From contig OU744725.1 of the NCBI GenBank assembly GCA_916613615.1, positions 57,420,575 through 57,484,574 of the forward strand: DNA of 64,000 nt. The letters run 5' to 3'. Shown piece by piece: positions 24,431-39,400 of the stretch. A model generated the notes under the pieces. It did no database searches, had not been told where the DNA came from, and worked only from the letters and a program-made list of their open reading frames with translations. A program made the translations under genes and the position numbers. Positions within the stretch are counted from its first letter, which is position 1; the number at the start of each line of letters is the position of its first letter. Source of the DNA: Steromphala cineraria (lineage: Eukaryota; Mollusca; Gastropoda; Trochida; Trochidae).

Positions 24431-27400
24431 CTGGTATATAAAACATATCAAATAAGTTAGCTTTTAGTTCTAATATATAAGTGTACTATTTTCTAAACGT
24501 CCTTTGAAATCAGGACAAGGCTAGGAAAATGTAGCATTTCTTTTTAGAATTTGCCACGTTTTGATCAATGGAAGTGGTAAACAAAGAGCTTTTGGCTCTG
24601 TAGCTCATCAGGACGTTTGGACGGAAGGACACCATTTAATAAGCCAATCCGGCTTTACAGACCTGATGAGCTAATAATATAAAATGGATAGACGTAAGCT
24701 AAGTATTTTGGTATCCTGGATTTGTTATTGCTTATATAAAATATAACATTTCTTGCAATTGGTAACAATTGTTCAAGTTTTCGCGAGATCCCTTACTTTA
24801 TCCAAAACATTCTCTTAGATAAAAAGCAATTATACACCAACGCGGCAAACACAGACGCCAGAGAATCAAGAGATAGTTTAAGCCTTACCGATATACTCAC
24901 AAAATGTGTTTAAGCACGAGGCTTGCTTAAACAAACATCATATCGAACTATTAACTAACTCACCTGTAAAAGAAAGTATTTTCTTTTTAACTGAAGTCAT
25001 GAAAATATTTTATTTGAAATTGACAGTAAACATCGCATAATGTTTCCCTCAAGTTGGATATAAACTTGTAATAAAGAAATGATTACGCATTTAGGAAAGA
25101 ATTGCAAAAAGATGAGAAATACTTACGTGACTTTGCTATTTTTGCATTTATCACATGATAAACGTCAAATAAATTACAACCGTTGAAAAGACACCAACAA
25201 AGTATAATAATCCAAGCCACAAAACTGTCCAATTGATGCCACCTTCAGACGAATTGCCATATTTAATGAATTTCTACTACTTTTGATGAGCTATCTGCAT
25301 TAGACAATCAAAAGTCAAGGACGTCAAAGCTATAGGTCTGTATTGCGTTATATACATCAGTACAGAGGACGTTGATTAAACGTTGGTCATTTGCGATTGT
25401 AATGATTTAATGGCTTGTCAATGATTGAAGAACATTATTCTTTCGAAAACCACAAGCTTGAGTTTTCGACCTTCTCCAACTTATGAACCGGCCACGATTA
25501 AAGTTAGCCAGAACTAATGTAAGAGCTTTTAGATGACGTCAAATTCTTGTCAATTTTGCTTAGGCAATGTTTCTGTATGTGCTCGTTTTGAGCGTATCGG
25601 GCCTTAAGTGATGTGGGGTTATTTTCATTTCAATATATATGTTTTAAGAGTGAAAACTCAATCAAAATGAACTTCTGTAATTTTTGGCTTGAACCCCCTT
25701 ATCACTTTGAATTTCTGAAGCGCACTACTGGTTATGTCATCTATTTAATTTCCCGCTGTTCAATATTTTTGGAGATTGGTTTATGTACTTGACTGACTAA
25801 ATTTCAAACTTCTAGCATTTGCCTTTTTTAATGGTAGTCATTTCAATTGAGAGATAACTTTCTTTTCGCCGATGAATTTATTTATTGTACAAAAATCAAG
25901 GAAGTCCGATTGGATTAGCTACAGACTCATTTGCACATTGTTGTTTTATATATTTATTAATCTTAAATTATTTCCATTTAAAGTTTCCCTTTCGTTAAGT
26001 CAAAATGTTTTGCTCTTTCATTGCTGAAATACGAACAACACATTTGACGTGTAGATAGGTAATGTGAACAACCTGGAAAAAAGTAAAATTTTAATTATGC
26101 TGTTTTAAATAGAGTGTTTTATCATCACATGTCATCAGTGAGGTTCAGCAGAAAGTATTTTTACAGTTTATCGAGGATTCGGATGCGGATCTTAACCGAC
26201 AGTGCAGCAGAAGTGGGCGTGGTGGAAATAAGCTCAGGCTATATAGAACCTTCAAATCTAACTTTGGCTGTGAGACCTATGTTTTAAGACACTTAACAAG
26301 ATCGCATAGAAGAGCCCTGGCCCAGTTTAGAAGTGGAGTCGTACCATTAAAAGTGGAGACTGGTCGTTACACTGACACACCTTTAGACAAGAGAACATGC
26401 CCATTCTGCAACGACCAAATAGAAGATGAGATCCATGCTTTGATAAAGTGTCCCCACTACGAACAGGAGAGAAAGGAGCTTTTAGATATGTGTAACAAAT
26501 TTGAAGATTTTAAGCATCTCTGTGATACTGGAAAAGTAGGTCTTATACTCTCAAATCCTACCGTTTTATTCACTGCTGCCAAAACCTGCCATTCAATTTT
26601 ATCCAAGCGTTCTAGAATTGTATACCCTTGATTTATTTTACCTGTATAGATTTTAAATATGATGTATCATTTTGCCTTTCACCTTTTTAAAAATAGTTTA
26701 ATAGGTATTACTCATCCTGCTACATCAGCGTATATGTCTTCGCTAATGCTACAACCTATCCCCTGATATCCTCCAAGGGTATTCTGCCGTATCGCTGACG
26801 GGTGGTTGCCCAGCGCTATTTATAGCCTGTCTGTTTTCAATCAAACTATTTCGAACTCCATACACTGTTGTCTAGTGATGTCGCACGTGGAAATCTAAGA
26901 GCGCGTAATTTGGAGCTTAGCGGGAGACTGCAGTGAGAATCAGATTTATTATCTAATAGCACTCCTATTGGTTAATTTGAATCACGAGGGGAGCACGCGG
27001 AACGAAGCCAAGAAACTAGTTTGCCGCTATCGCTGAAAGGGCATCATTTGATTGGCTTGCTATATATAGCGATACGACATAAGACCATAGGAGGATATCA
27101 GGGGATAGGTTGTAGCATTAGCGGAGACATATACGCTGATGTAGCAGGATGGGTATTACTTTGTGTTTTACTATCCACGACTACAGTCTCTCATAACACC
27201 ATTGTGGGTGGCTCGATATGTTTTACCTGTCATTGTACTTTGATGTATTTATATCCATGTTTTAAATATATCGAGGTGAGACTCTAATAAAATATTTGTC
27301 TGTCTGTCACGTTGTCTATAATATTGCCGACCGACATATCCGTTGACTTGGATTAATTTACGGCCATTTTATGCTAATATGATACATTACATTTCAATAA

Positions 27401-30400
27401 GTGGTCGTATAAAAAGCAACGTGAGTATATTTCATAAACTGTGCATAAAAAGGCTCTAAAACCTGACGCTAATATGTGTAATCAGTGGGTGGTAATGTAG
27501 TCGTTATTGTCTTACTTCTATATGAAAAATTAAAAAAATTCTCTCGGGCATGACAAACAATGAAAAAAAATTTTAAAAAATAAAAATATGAATAAGTGAT
27601 CTTGATTGTTAATATATAAGAATGATTTTCTTATGAAAAACTAAGACAAAACTCCTTAAATTTTATGTTTTTTATTATAAAAACAAATAATTGTTAATGG
27701 TATGAGTTTTCACCTACAATCATAAATTTGTGTTCTGTTATTTGTTTTCTAGAAAAAGATAGAATATATCGTTTGGTTTTAAAAAGTCTACTATCTCAAA
27801 AAGAAACACATTCAAGATCCAGTCAGAGACATCCTATATTTGCTCTTTCTTTTAAGTTCCATCCAGCCACATAAATCCGCTTATGAATTAGCAATTACCC
27901 GATGCGAACTAAGTGGAAAGAAGTTTACTTAGCGTCTTCGCGTTACTGATGCATAAATTTATAAGAAAATATTGTAAATAATTGTAAGATTGTCAAGAAA
28001 ATGAGACTGTACGCGGGAGTGGACTCTGTTATTTCGCTATATTGCTTCGGTGTTTCTTAATGACATTTTCTTTATCCGCATTGCCCGCAGTCCACCCAGC
28101 TGTAGAATGGCTACCTGGAATAACGTGTGTCGTAGATTCGGGTTCGCTTCGGCAGCGCCGATATTTTATTTTCGTCAGGGAAATTATGTAGCGCTTTTTA
28201 GCAAATGCTTTGCAGTGGGATATGTCCGCATTAAAAGCGGGGTATTATTATTGAAAGGGAGAAATAAGCCATCATAAAGAATCTGACGAGTTGATAAAGA
28301 GAAGTGGAGCGGTGGTGTTGTGGTTAGCGTGCTGGCCTGTCACGCCAAAGACCCGGGTTTAAATTCTGTTGGAGACACCAAACATTTGTGACCTGGTATT
28401 TACACTGTGTTGGGTCCTTGGGCAAGGCACTTAATCCACATTGCACTCTGTCCACCTAGTTGTAGAATTGGGTACCTGAAAACGGGAAGTACGGACCTAT
28501 GTGGTCGAGCGGAGCGCTTATAGTGGCGGCTTTGAAAGTACAATTCCTTCAGGGTAATAATGTACACTGTCCGCCAATGAGCAGTGCTTGCACTGGATAT
28601 TAGGCTTAAAACTTATCATTATTATTACTTGTCATTAAGTAGAAGAGAAATACACCCACCTGATGCAGAGTATGCACATAACAGTCAGTGAGATCACACA
28701 CAACAAGCCGCCAACACCCCCTCCTATTACAGTCCAGATGGTCCTTTCAAAGGAAGCTGTAAAGAACGAAACCTGAACTCGTAACTTAAGATTGATTGGA
28801 GGTCAAGATAATTCATATCAGTGTGTAAAATCAAGCGATATTTTCTGTTATTACAAATATAAGGAGGATTGCAAAACTCTTTGCCCTTACCCGAGAAAAT
28901 ATGATTTTTTAATCGCTGTCTTACTGAGGTGAGGTAGAAAAATGCATATTTTCACCCGTGCCTGCGCGTGGTAAACTTTGTACCTCACTCGATGAGATAA
29001 ACACGGTATTTGTCAAGAATTTACAGATATTCTATTCAATATATGATGAAATCCTTCTAATTACGTAAAAAAAAAGCCAATTTCATGTTGAACGGCCGCT
29101 TGGAAGAGCCCGTCGCCACGGTAACAGTGTGACGTAATATGGGAATTCATGACGTCAGATCATTGTTACATGACGTCAAACTCTTGAACTTGACGTCATT
29201 CGAGTGGTGATAAAGATTATCACCACTCAGTAGAGTGACGATAAAGGTTATCGCCACTGTAGCCAGATAGAGGGTTTATTTCACTGATAGAACAGAGTAT
29301 CTCACCTTCAATCATATGATAAATTACGTTACTTACAAGAAGATGGTCGCGGTTCAGTGACATTGATATGGATGGTTGGAGGTTCTTCATTGGAATATTT
29401 GCGACAGGTGACTCTGATTGGCTTCTTTGCTGCAACAATTAAGTGGTCAATACATCGTTTAACACTGTACTTCCTTCAAAATATCCCAATATGATGATGT
29501 CATTGCATTGTGACGTCGACGTCCTTATAACGTCATAGCATTAAGATGTCATTACTTGAGTACGTTAAACAATTGTGATGTTATATGCATGTCTTTGGCA
29601 AGGTATTGTTCAAAATCTACTGCCAAAACGATATCTCTAAGGTAATTATCTCCTGTGACAACAGCTTTTCGTGATTAATGAGTATCTTATAATCTTTTAA
29701 CATTCTGTACCAAGATAACCTTTAAATTAGCAAGTAGCAAATGTTTCAAATACTCCGAGCATTTGAAATTCTATGATACGGGTTTGAATTTTATGAGATC
29801 AGTTGAAAATTGAACATTATACGAATCGTTTTGAATTTAATTTAAATTTAAAAAAATAAATCCTGAATTAAATTACTTTCTGTCGTGCGTACTTATAACA
29901 GAGTTTCAAGTGTGTTACCTTATCAAGCATTGCCATAGGCGTGATGAACTGTTAAAAAGCGGTAATTACTCGATAACAAACGTGACGGAAAGTTGAGTAT
30001 TGTTATCAAATTCCTCTCATAACGACATTTAATTGGCTTTAAATGTAAAAGAATGCTACATAAAGCCCAATCTAGTTAAAACCAGCTGTAATGTTATCGT
30101 CCCCTAAGTCCTTACGTTACATCTAGCTACTAACCCCACCTGGTCCGTGTCACGCATGCGCGGAAATCAACCAATGGAAAAGGAACTGGCTGATCTCTTT
30201 GAATCGGGCGTCGTTAGGATTTATATTGCATTTTACACTTTATGAGCATAAATATCAATGATTTAATGTATGACTTATTGGAAATAAACATTAACGCTAG
30301 TTTTAACTAAATTGACCGATTCTATCAGCTTGTATTAACTAGATTGTCCGAATCAAAGAGATCAGCCAGTTCTTTTTCCATTGGCTGATTTCCGCGCATG

Positions 30401-33400
30401 CGTGACACGGACCAGGTGGGTTAGTAGCTAGATGTAACGTAATGACTTAAGGGACGATAACATTACAGCTAGTTTTAACTAGATTGCATAAAGCCATGTA
30501 TTCTACTCTTTCGGAGATAAGAGGCTTTTGGCTTGATAGATATCAGGCTATTGCATGAGCAGTTTAGATACAAATAAGATGACGTAGCAGGAGATAAGTA
30601 TATGCACTGACACTTGATATCATTCACATTCTTCTGCAAATTGTATTACCTCAAACTAAAATATGAATTCAACAACATTATGAATCAATACCCTGAATTC
30701 GGATCCACACACGATGCGGGGGATTGTCTTTGAAGATCTGTAGCTCAGATCTGATAGGGAGTGTAGCATTGACGGGAAGCAACATCTGAGAAGGATGGAT
30801 ATTGTTGGAGTTGCAGTTGTATACGAACTCGCGGTCCTTGCAGTTCATGGTGAGAGCAGAGCAGGGCGCCGAGAGGTTGCCCAGGTGGACGTCCAGAGCT
30901 TCGATAAACAGCGGAGTGTGACCTTCACCTTTCCCGGAAGTAAGACATGCGCATGTCATATCCGATTTGGGTGAGGAAGTTGGATCGTACATGATAGAGA
31001 TTGAGTTCCCCTCCATTGACCCGTCACAGAAATTTATTGTTTCGGCCTCTAAGGTAGAAGAAATAATATCATTACTATAGACGCCATTCAATTAGGCCAT
31101 GCAAAAATACAACTGTTATTTAGGGTGCTGTGGCTATTTTTGAAATGTGGAAATTATTCAAAGCAAACGAATCCTATGAACCAGATGACTGCCCTTCTGA
31201 TAAGGTAACTCTGGTTGCACTTTAAGATCACTTGATCTTGTTTTGAAATTTTGAATAAAAGTGAAATAAAAATCCTTTTGCAAAAATTTCAAAAAAGAAT
31301 ATTGAATTTACATGTTTTTAAAGTATCAGATTCTGAAATAAATTGTCATGTTGAAATTTCAAGATAATAAAATTTCATAAAAGCTTTGCATAATATATCT
31401 CTAAAAATGAAGGGAAAAGTATGAACAAGTTGGCTTAATTTTCCAGCTCTTACCCTTGACACATTCATAGAAAATGACTGAGTAGCTGGAGAACTGGACC
31501 ATGCTTCTTCCTGACACGCACTTCCGGGTGTTCCAAGGGGTCTTGAAGGAACAGGAGGAAGACCTGAGGCACCTCTTCAGTCTCTCCATATCAGCCCTTG
31601 TGTAGGGCAGAGAACAGTCGTTCTGTTCAGGTATGCAACATGATTGTCGATGGACGTCACAGTTCCCAACTCCCATTCCACACCTCACGTTATCCTTGTA
31701 GAAATATTCTGCTCCATTGACAGCGATGTGATCCCTCGGGCTGCAGGCGAAGTGGTGGTAAGAGCAGTTCAAACCCTTGGTGCCAAAACAGGAAGTTGAG
31801 ATTTTCCATGATTGCGAGAAGGCTGTAATAGACAAAAATGCCTGATAAAGTTTTAAAGTGGTATGAGCACGTTTTAGATAGATAAAGGGATCTCCCGATA
31901 GAAATAATGTACCCAATTGCAAGACAATGTTTTTGAAATAAAACTTCAGTTCGCATACAAACTTTTCACGTTCGCTATACTATATACGATTCGATTTTAA
32001 GATGTTTAAATTAGGGATACAACAGGTTGAGTAATGTCCTGTCTGACATCTGAAGATAATGCTTTTGGAAAAGGTAATATTTAAGGGGAAATTTTGAAAA
32101 ATTATAATTCAAAAATCGTGCTTAAAGAGCCACCCGTGATTTTAAACACGTATTGTGTGCAACGTTTGAAGATGGCATAATTACTGATATAAATTCAAAA
32201 CATATTCATCTCTAAATGCCACTTATATAATACATTCACGTTTTCAATGAAAATCTTATAACAGCAACATATATTCTTGGAAGCAAAATTAATATGTCCA
32301 CTTTACATGAATACTAGTAAGTTATATGACCTATCAAACATTATCAACTCGTAATTGCCATTCTGACTGCTGTCGTTTGAATACGTTTGATTGATTGACG
32401 CGCGTTATTGTCCGGTTTTCGATCGCTATCACGACTTCAAACCTTCTATTTTGTTATACAACTTCGATTGACCCTCCTACAACAGTGAATACTTCTTAAT
32501 AAAATGACACCATACATCGAGTGTGGCATATGTCGGCCCCAACAACTCACGGAGTGCCTCATCCTCGATAATCCAGCGCTTTCGTTCCGATAAATCTACA
32601 CTACAAGCCCTGGAAAACTTTACGGGGGTTTATCTCAAACCCAATTACCTCCCTTTACGAACATGTTATCCAATCAGAAACGAAACGCAGACACCAAGTG
32701 CGTAAACAACTCAACCGTTCGCGACATCAAGTGAGTGAGTGAGTTGGGGTTTAACGTGTTGTCAGCAATTTTTCAGCTATTTAACACGTGGATGGTGCCA
32801 TTCAAAATAGAGTAGACAGATCAGGGAGAAACGGAACGAATATGATGAGGGAAGCGACGGAAAGAAAGGTATAGTTAGAGGTAGAAAACTGGTTTTAGAA
32901 GTGATCCAATTGTTTGTTAAAAAAACAAGCGTTTAGCTCCGTCATTGCAAAGGGAGGTAATTGGGTTTGAGGTAAAACCCCGTTAAGTTTTCCAGGGCTT
33001 GTAGTGTAGATTTATCGGAACGAAAGCGCTGGATTATCGAGGATGGGAGTGCCTCTTTAATAGAAATACTCGTGGGCGAGTTACACAATGTAGGAATGTT
33101 ATATTTCTTTCCACAACTTAGATTTGGTGGGGTTTTTTTTAACAAATTATAATGCTACGAGCTATCTTAGGCCTAAACTTCGATATTTTTTCACGTCAGA
33201 ATAATTAATCAAATTAATAAAAAGAATTATTTTTTACAAATATCTCTTTTCAGAATAACTGATTAAACCAAATAAAAGCGGGGAATAAATGATGGCTTTA
33301 TTCACTATCACGTTTATAAAATAAATTAAAAGTATCATATATCGTTCTTATCATATTCTAGCATATGTTGAAATTCGATGCATTTGTTCCTTTTAGGCAA

Positions 33401-36400
33401 TAATTTTTTAATACTGTTTGAGATGGAACCTAATAATGATTTAATTTTTAGCCTTCGGGAACAATCAATATGAATGTTTTTTAAAGAAATATGTATGTAT
33501 AGTTTTATGCTGAATGTGTATAATGTTGTTTATATTTTTCCTTTAGGTAAATTGAGTTAATATTTGTATCATTATTTACTCTTTGATTTTTAAGGAATAC
33601 GGTCAAACTTATCGCGGATAAGGTAGAACAATTACGAGGATCGATCTGTATACGTTCTCACCTTGTCATAATTTGTTTTATGTATTCCGTACTATTTAGG
33701 AGATAAACCTAGTGTGTATGAAAATCAGAGACATGTTATACTGGATTGGTAGCGAGTAAATTTTAAGTTTAAACCGAACGCACAGGTTTCAATTTAGAAT
33801 GTACTCGCTATAAATCCAGTATAACATGTCTCTGATTTTCAAACACAAGGTTTATCTCAATTCTACCATAACGATTTTAATCCTGAACTCTTTGTAAAAT
33901 GTCCTAACTTCCGGCAGCAAAAATGAACTCGTCTGTGCCGGGGGATTTGCTCCTTGGTATTTGAAATATAATTTAGGTAAAGCTATCATTGCGTGTCCAT
34001 CAAATATATTTCTCATTTTCTTCAACACAGCTATTATTATCGTACCGTTTAAAACGTGTGATTCAATTCCTGTTGACAATATAGACTAAGACATCCCTAT
34101 CAATAAAATAGATGATCCTAACAGAAAACAACTATGACGTTGTCAGGGATTATGACGTCATAAGCGCTCGCGTAAATGCGGCCACTGTATTGTTGCCGTA
34201 ATCGAAGGAAGCCCGCTGCTTATGGCGCTGATTGACCACCTAAACTTTTTATTTTGAATAAAATACTTAATCTTCCTCAAACAATTTGGTCATCCCCCGT
34301 AAACACATGAAAATAAAACATGTTTAATAACTTTTTTTAAGTTTTAATCTCAGTCAACAGCAGAATACCAACTCTGAAATTGCCAGTCGGGTGCATCAAT
34401 AAATGCGCGGCGAAGCGGCCTCAAAATCAGAGGACGTTTAATCCAAAATTGATCAGGTTTAATTTTCCAGGAGAACCAATCAGAATCATTTCGTATTCAT
34501 CACGTTCATGGTAGAATAACAAATCAATGATCATATTGGAATTTTAAATCAAAATGACTTTGTCTAAAAGTAGTCTAACATCCTCTAAGAAGATAAATAG
34601 TTGCGTTTGTAAAATTTCCGGGATTCATTGTTACTCAACACCCGCAAATTTAGTTTAAAACCGACGGCGTTTCGATGTAGATACAGACGTCGTTAGAATA
34701 TGCACCTGACCTTATTAGATGTACTGGCTCGAGGACAAAGTGTCCCTGCCGTTATCCGAAGCATACAATTCACTATGCTAGTAACTGACTTACATGTCAC
34801 TTAATCCGAGTACAATCAACCACAAAATTAATAGTTTTAAATAAAATTTCAATTTTCGATAACCTTCCAAGGGCCCCTTCACTGTTTTATGAATGAAGTT
34901 TGTAGTACTATGAATGGTGTACGAGCACGTGCTTTTTGCGTGTCAAAGCGCAAGGCACGAAGTTAATGTTTTGGGCTTGCTGACTTTGTGCACTCCATGA
35001 ATATGAGCCTGTTTCAAGACAAAGTTTCACAGGTTGTCCATTTCTGTTTCGTTAGAAGACGCATTATTAGAGTCCTCTAAGGCCCTTGAGTAAATTTACA
35101 CACTATGTAATTATACATACATGTGTAATAGTAAATATACTTTCTGTTCACATGTAGTTAAGCATTATGTTGTATTTGTCAATTACATACAGCCATGTAT
35201 TATAATAAACGAAAATATATGAGTAGATTCAGTCTAGCGCCAGCTTTCATGATGTTAAGACTTCTTGGCTCCAAGAGAAGAAGAGATTTTCCCTATATGT
35301 ATATGTAAATTAATATTTACATGACCTCCTGAGGTCGTGTAAAGTTACTCCTAGTGCAATAATACTCATGTATGTAATTGCGTTCTCATGACACTTTTAC
35401 ATACCCCAAATACATTTACATACATACGTAAATTTACTAACATATGTAAAGGTGTGCATGAGAAAAGGGCCATAGAGAGGTAAATTTTGACAGTGGTTTC
35501 TACTCATGAAACGTTTCTCTTGGATCTCTAATAAAAAGGTTCATTAATCATTCCCATAACAAGTTTAGCCAAAACAATATTATCTTATCTATTAAATAAA
35601 TTAATTAAGTATCATTATCAAATTATTTCGGATATTTCTAGACTTATTTTCCTAACAGAACAAACGTTTTGGTGTAACACAAGTCATATAATGTTTATTT
35701 CTTGGTATCGTTTTTTTTCTAGTGCAAACTAAAGTCTACAGTGTTATTAGGGGATTTTAATATTTGGATTCACGCAAAATGTGTAAGTATTATGATTGTT
35801 TAAAGATTGTTTTATTTGATTATTGATACGTTCAGTTTACTTCTATGTCTATGTTGTTGATTAATAGTTTTAATCCTTGTGTAGGAAAGGTTTACAAAAG
35901 TGTCCTTGCATCAGATGTCAGGACTCTTTAAAGGGGCAGTAGCACGTTTTTAGGGGGAATATAGGATGATGGAAGGAAAATGAAAATTAATGGTCTCAAT
36001 TGAAAGACAATGTATTTAAACTAAATGGAGCAGTAATAATTCCAGTATATAACGATAAGTTTAGCCATGCGATTCTTTTTTCTTACAAAAATGAATTAAA
36101 GGTGTTCACACAAAAATGGCCGCCAATGGATTTGATGTGAATCTTCATTCTTTGTCCTCTGACAATGGATGATTGGCTTGTGTAATGAGATTTTTGACAC
36201 TGTCAAAAAAATACATTTAGCATTCATTTACAATTATCAGTGAGAAATTCAAATTGTAAAATTATCAAAAAACGTGCTACTGCCCCTTTAACCAAAGAGT
36301 TCCCGAAATGAACAGGATACTTTTATGAATGGTTGCCATGGACGACGAGGTCTAAGTGGGATGTAATTGGTCTTAAAGTCGCACGTTTTTTTAAAAAAAT

Positions 36401-39400
36401 TATATTTATAATTTTCACTGATAATTGTACGTTATACTAAATGTATTATTTTGATAGTGTCAAAAATCTCATTACACAAGCCAATCATCAATAGTCAGAG
36501 GACAAATTTCATGTAAAGTCCATTGACGGCCATTTTTGTGAAAACACCTTTAACTCATTTTGTGTAATAATATCGGAATCGTATGGCTGAACTTTACATT
36601 GTATATTTGATTATTACTGCTTCATTTAATTTAAATACATTGTCTTTCAATTGGAACCATTTATTTTCATTTTCATCATATCACGTTATATCCCCCCTTA
36701 AACGTGCTACTGCCCCTTTAAGACGTCATTCCATGACATTAAAATTGTGCAAGCTAGCTAAGACTTTTACAGAGAAAGAAGAGATCACATTCTTTTAGAA
36801 AACTGTTTTTACTTCTTTCTTTAAAAAATGTAAAATAAGGTGTGTGCCAATATGTACCTTGATGAATTACAAATGAATCAAAATTCGTAAATGTGAACGG
36901 TAATAGCTATCACAATTTGTTATTATTAAAATGTTAATCTTCAGCCTTCTTTGAGCAAATAGGTACAAATTTCATTATGTATTGTATTTCTTTATTCAGT
37001 ACAATGGTGTGGGCCATCGGCCCTATGTACAACAAGGTCCATTGATTTTCGATCACAATTGCACAAATTTAAACAATTATATAACCATGGTCAGTCGGAG
37101 ATTTGACGCATGGAAAATGTAGCATGCTAAGTTTCTTATAACAGATTCCTGCTGCGAGGACAGTAGTATATTAAACAATGGTAATGATGGACATTTATAA
37201 TATTTCAAGGGTATATATTGCTGACGAAGGTCATGATACCCTTCACAAATCAGCAGAAAATGGTACTCAGTCTCAACAAGCCCAGAGTTACATACTTTAC
37301 AAAGTCTATCAGATCTGCTACAGATCCAATTGCTTTATATGTGTAAATGTCAGCAAATTTTTAAGCAAGAAAATCACTACGATGAAAATTGAAACTTTAG
37401 TAGTGACGATTGTGAAAGGTTCATATAAAACAGTAGATGTGTCATATGTCTCATAAATTGTCCATCAAGACGAGACATTTAAGATTTGATGATGCGTCAA
37501 ACTATATCGTATTTAATTTATCGTAAACATGTATTGAATAACTCTACTGCATGCTTATAGTTTAAGAGCTAAATGTTCGGTTGAAAAACAACACATAAAT
37601 GTTTATTGTCGTTAATTATAATTTTTATTAATCGAAGAGTCTGTTCAGGCGTCGGGTCCTCAAAAATTCTAAGTCTCCATAAAACGGTAGATGGTCATGT
37701 TCGAACAACAATATAATATAAGGAAGCTATTGATTTCTGAAAACTTAAGACTTCAGTGAAACCTTTTGAAACCTTGACATATAAATTCTTTAATCCTACA
37801 AAGTCAATGGACTCAGAGGCAGATCACCATGAGAGGCGTGACCGCTGGTGCAACCTCGTGGAATCACATACTATTCTAGCGAAGTGTATTGAGGTCATTC
37901 TCTCCCCACAGAGGCAGATCAAGTCATGAAATGTTGATACAGCCTCTGTTTTATTACGCCGACTTTGTGGGCTAGATGGGAAATGCATGATTGGAGGCAA
38001 TCAAAGTTAGTTATACAATCAGCGACGCTGTTCTTACATCATCATTTTGGCTACTCAATCATTAAAAATGCATTGTGATATGAACCACCCTTTCCATGCG
38101 AGAAGCGTTGTCATCTGTAAAATAAATTCAAATGGATTGTGGTGAAAATTTTGTCCGCCAGGGGAAACTACCGGAACCCACGGATTTGGTCTTACGGGGG
38201 TAGTATAAACCTTTTATGACTTATTGTACCTCTGTGGGGAGAGAATGAGTTTTAGGTGTTTATTCATCTAAACGTGAAATTAAGTAAAGAGATTTTCAGG
38301 AACGCGTTGATCAAATTTCAAAATAAGTACGAATGAATGTATGCACTTGCATACACTATTTCAAAGTTTATACAGAGCATAGGTAACTGTGTATAAGAGT
38401 TGCTTTTAGATAATATAATACTTGAAATTAATCTGATACAATTATGGTTATCAGTTTAATTTTGGGGTCATATGTCAAAATTTTCAATTATTGTACTGTT
38501 TGCGTCTCGGATTCAAAACTATATAGGGTATAAGATTTGCATTTTCTATTAGGTATGAGGTTCTATTTAATTAAAGACAACTTAAACTGTACTATCATGT
38601 TTAAATCTAAGATTTCCGGACTCCAATCACAAAACAATCATGGTAACACAATATGTATAGTCAACAAGTTAAAGGCTGATTCTCAATGCATAATTGTTGC
38701 GTTATGTTTGAATATCTTATTTTGAAATGTTATCGAGAAATTATGAACATACTTTACGAATCTTATAATAATCATAAGGGTTCTGTCATACAAATGTAAC
38801 TATGAGGTTTTTGTACAAATACACTTAAGCTTAATATGACTTGATTTATGACTTAACAGATGTTTGAAAAATATGTTATATGTATATTTTTTCTGACCTT
38901 TTTTTACCTCTAACATTCAAGGTCACATAAAGTAAACAACTTGTGTAATGATTAAAAGTGACCCTACTTAAAATAAAGCATTTTCGCTAAACCATGCTGA
39001 AGTCGTAAACTTGCAGTGACCTTGACCCTTGATGGGTTGTTACACTTTTTCATTTATTCTACTTCTCCAAAAATAATATGTTCCAGGTCATAACTTCTTA
39101 GCACAAGAACGGGTTTAAGTTACCGTGTTTTCAAGGATTTTTTAAGATCTATGTATATACTATCATGCAATGAAATCCTGAGAAGATTTATACGTATGAT
39201 ACCATATATATACCATATGATGTCCGAATAAGATATATGCAAATGAATGCTATCATTTAATGATATCATAAGATGATATATGCAATGCAATCATTTAATA
39301 ATATCCTTAGAAAAGTTATGCTTATGCTATCAGTTATTGATATCCTAAGAAGATCTATGAATATGCTATCATTTATTGACATCCTTAGAACATCTTTACA

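Noticed and set aside
25150..25290. Hydrophobic minus-strand stretch (NWTVLWLGLLYFVGVF) as an alternative TM exon of the receptor
   Set aside because: The frame stops before any donor to the tail exon and the only acceptor (AGTAGTAG) lacks a pyrimidine tract.
28305..28380. Possible tRNA gene
   Set aside because: Boxes are degenerate, no cloverleaf closes, and the sequence continues into a SINE body.
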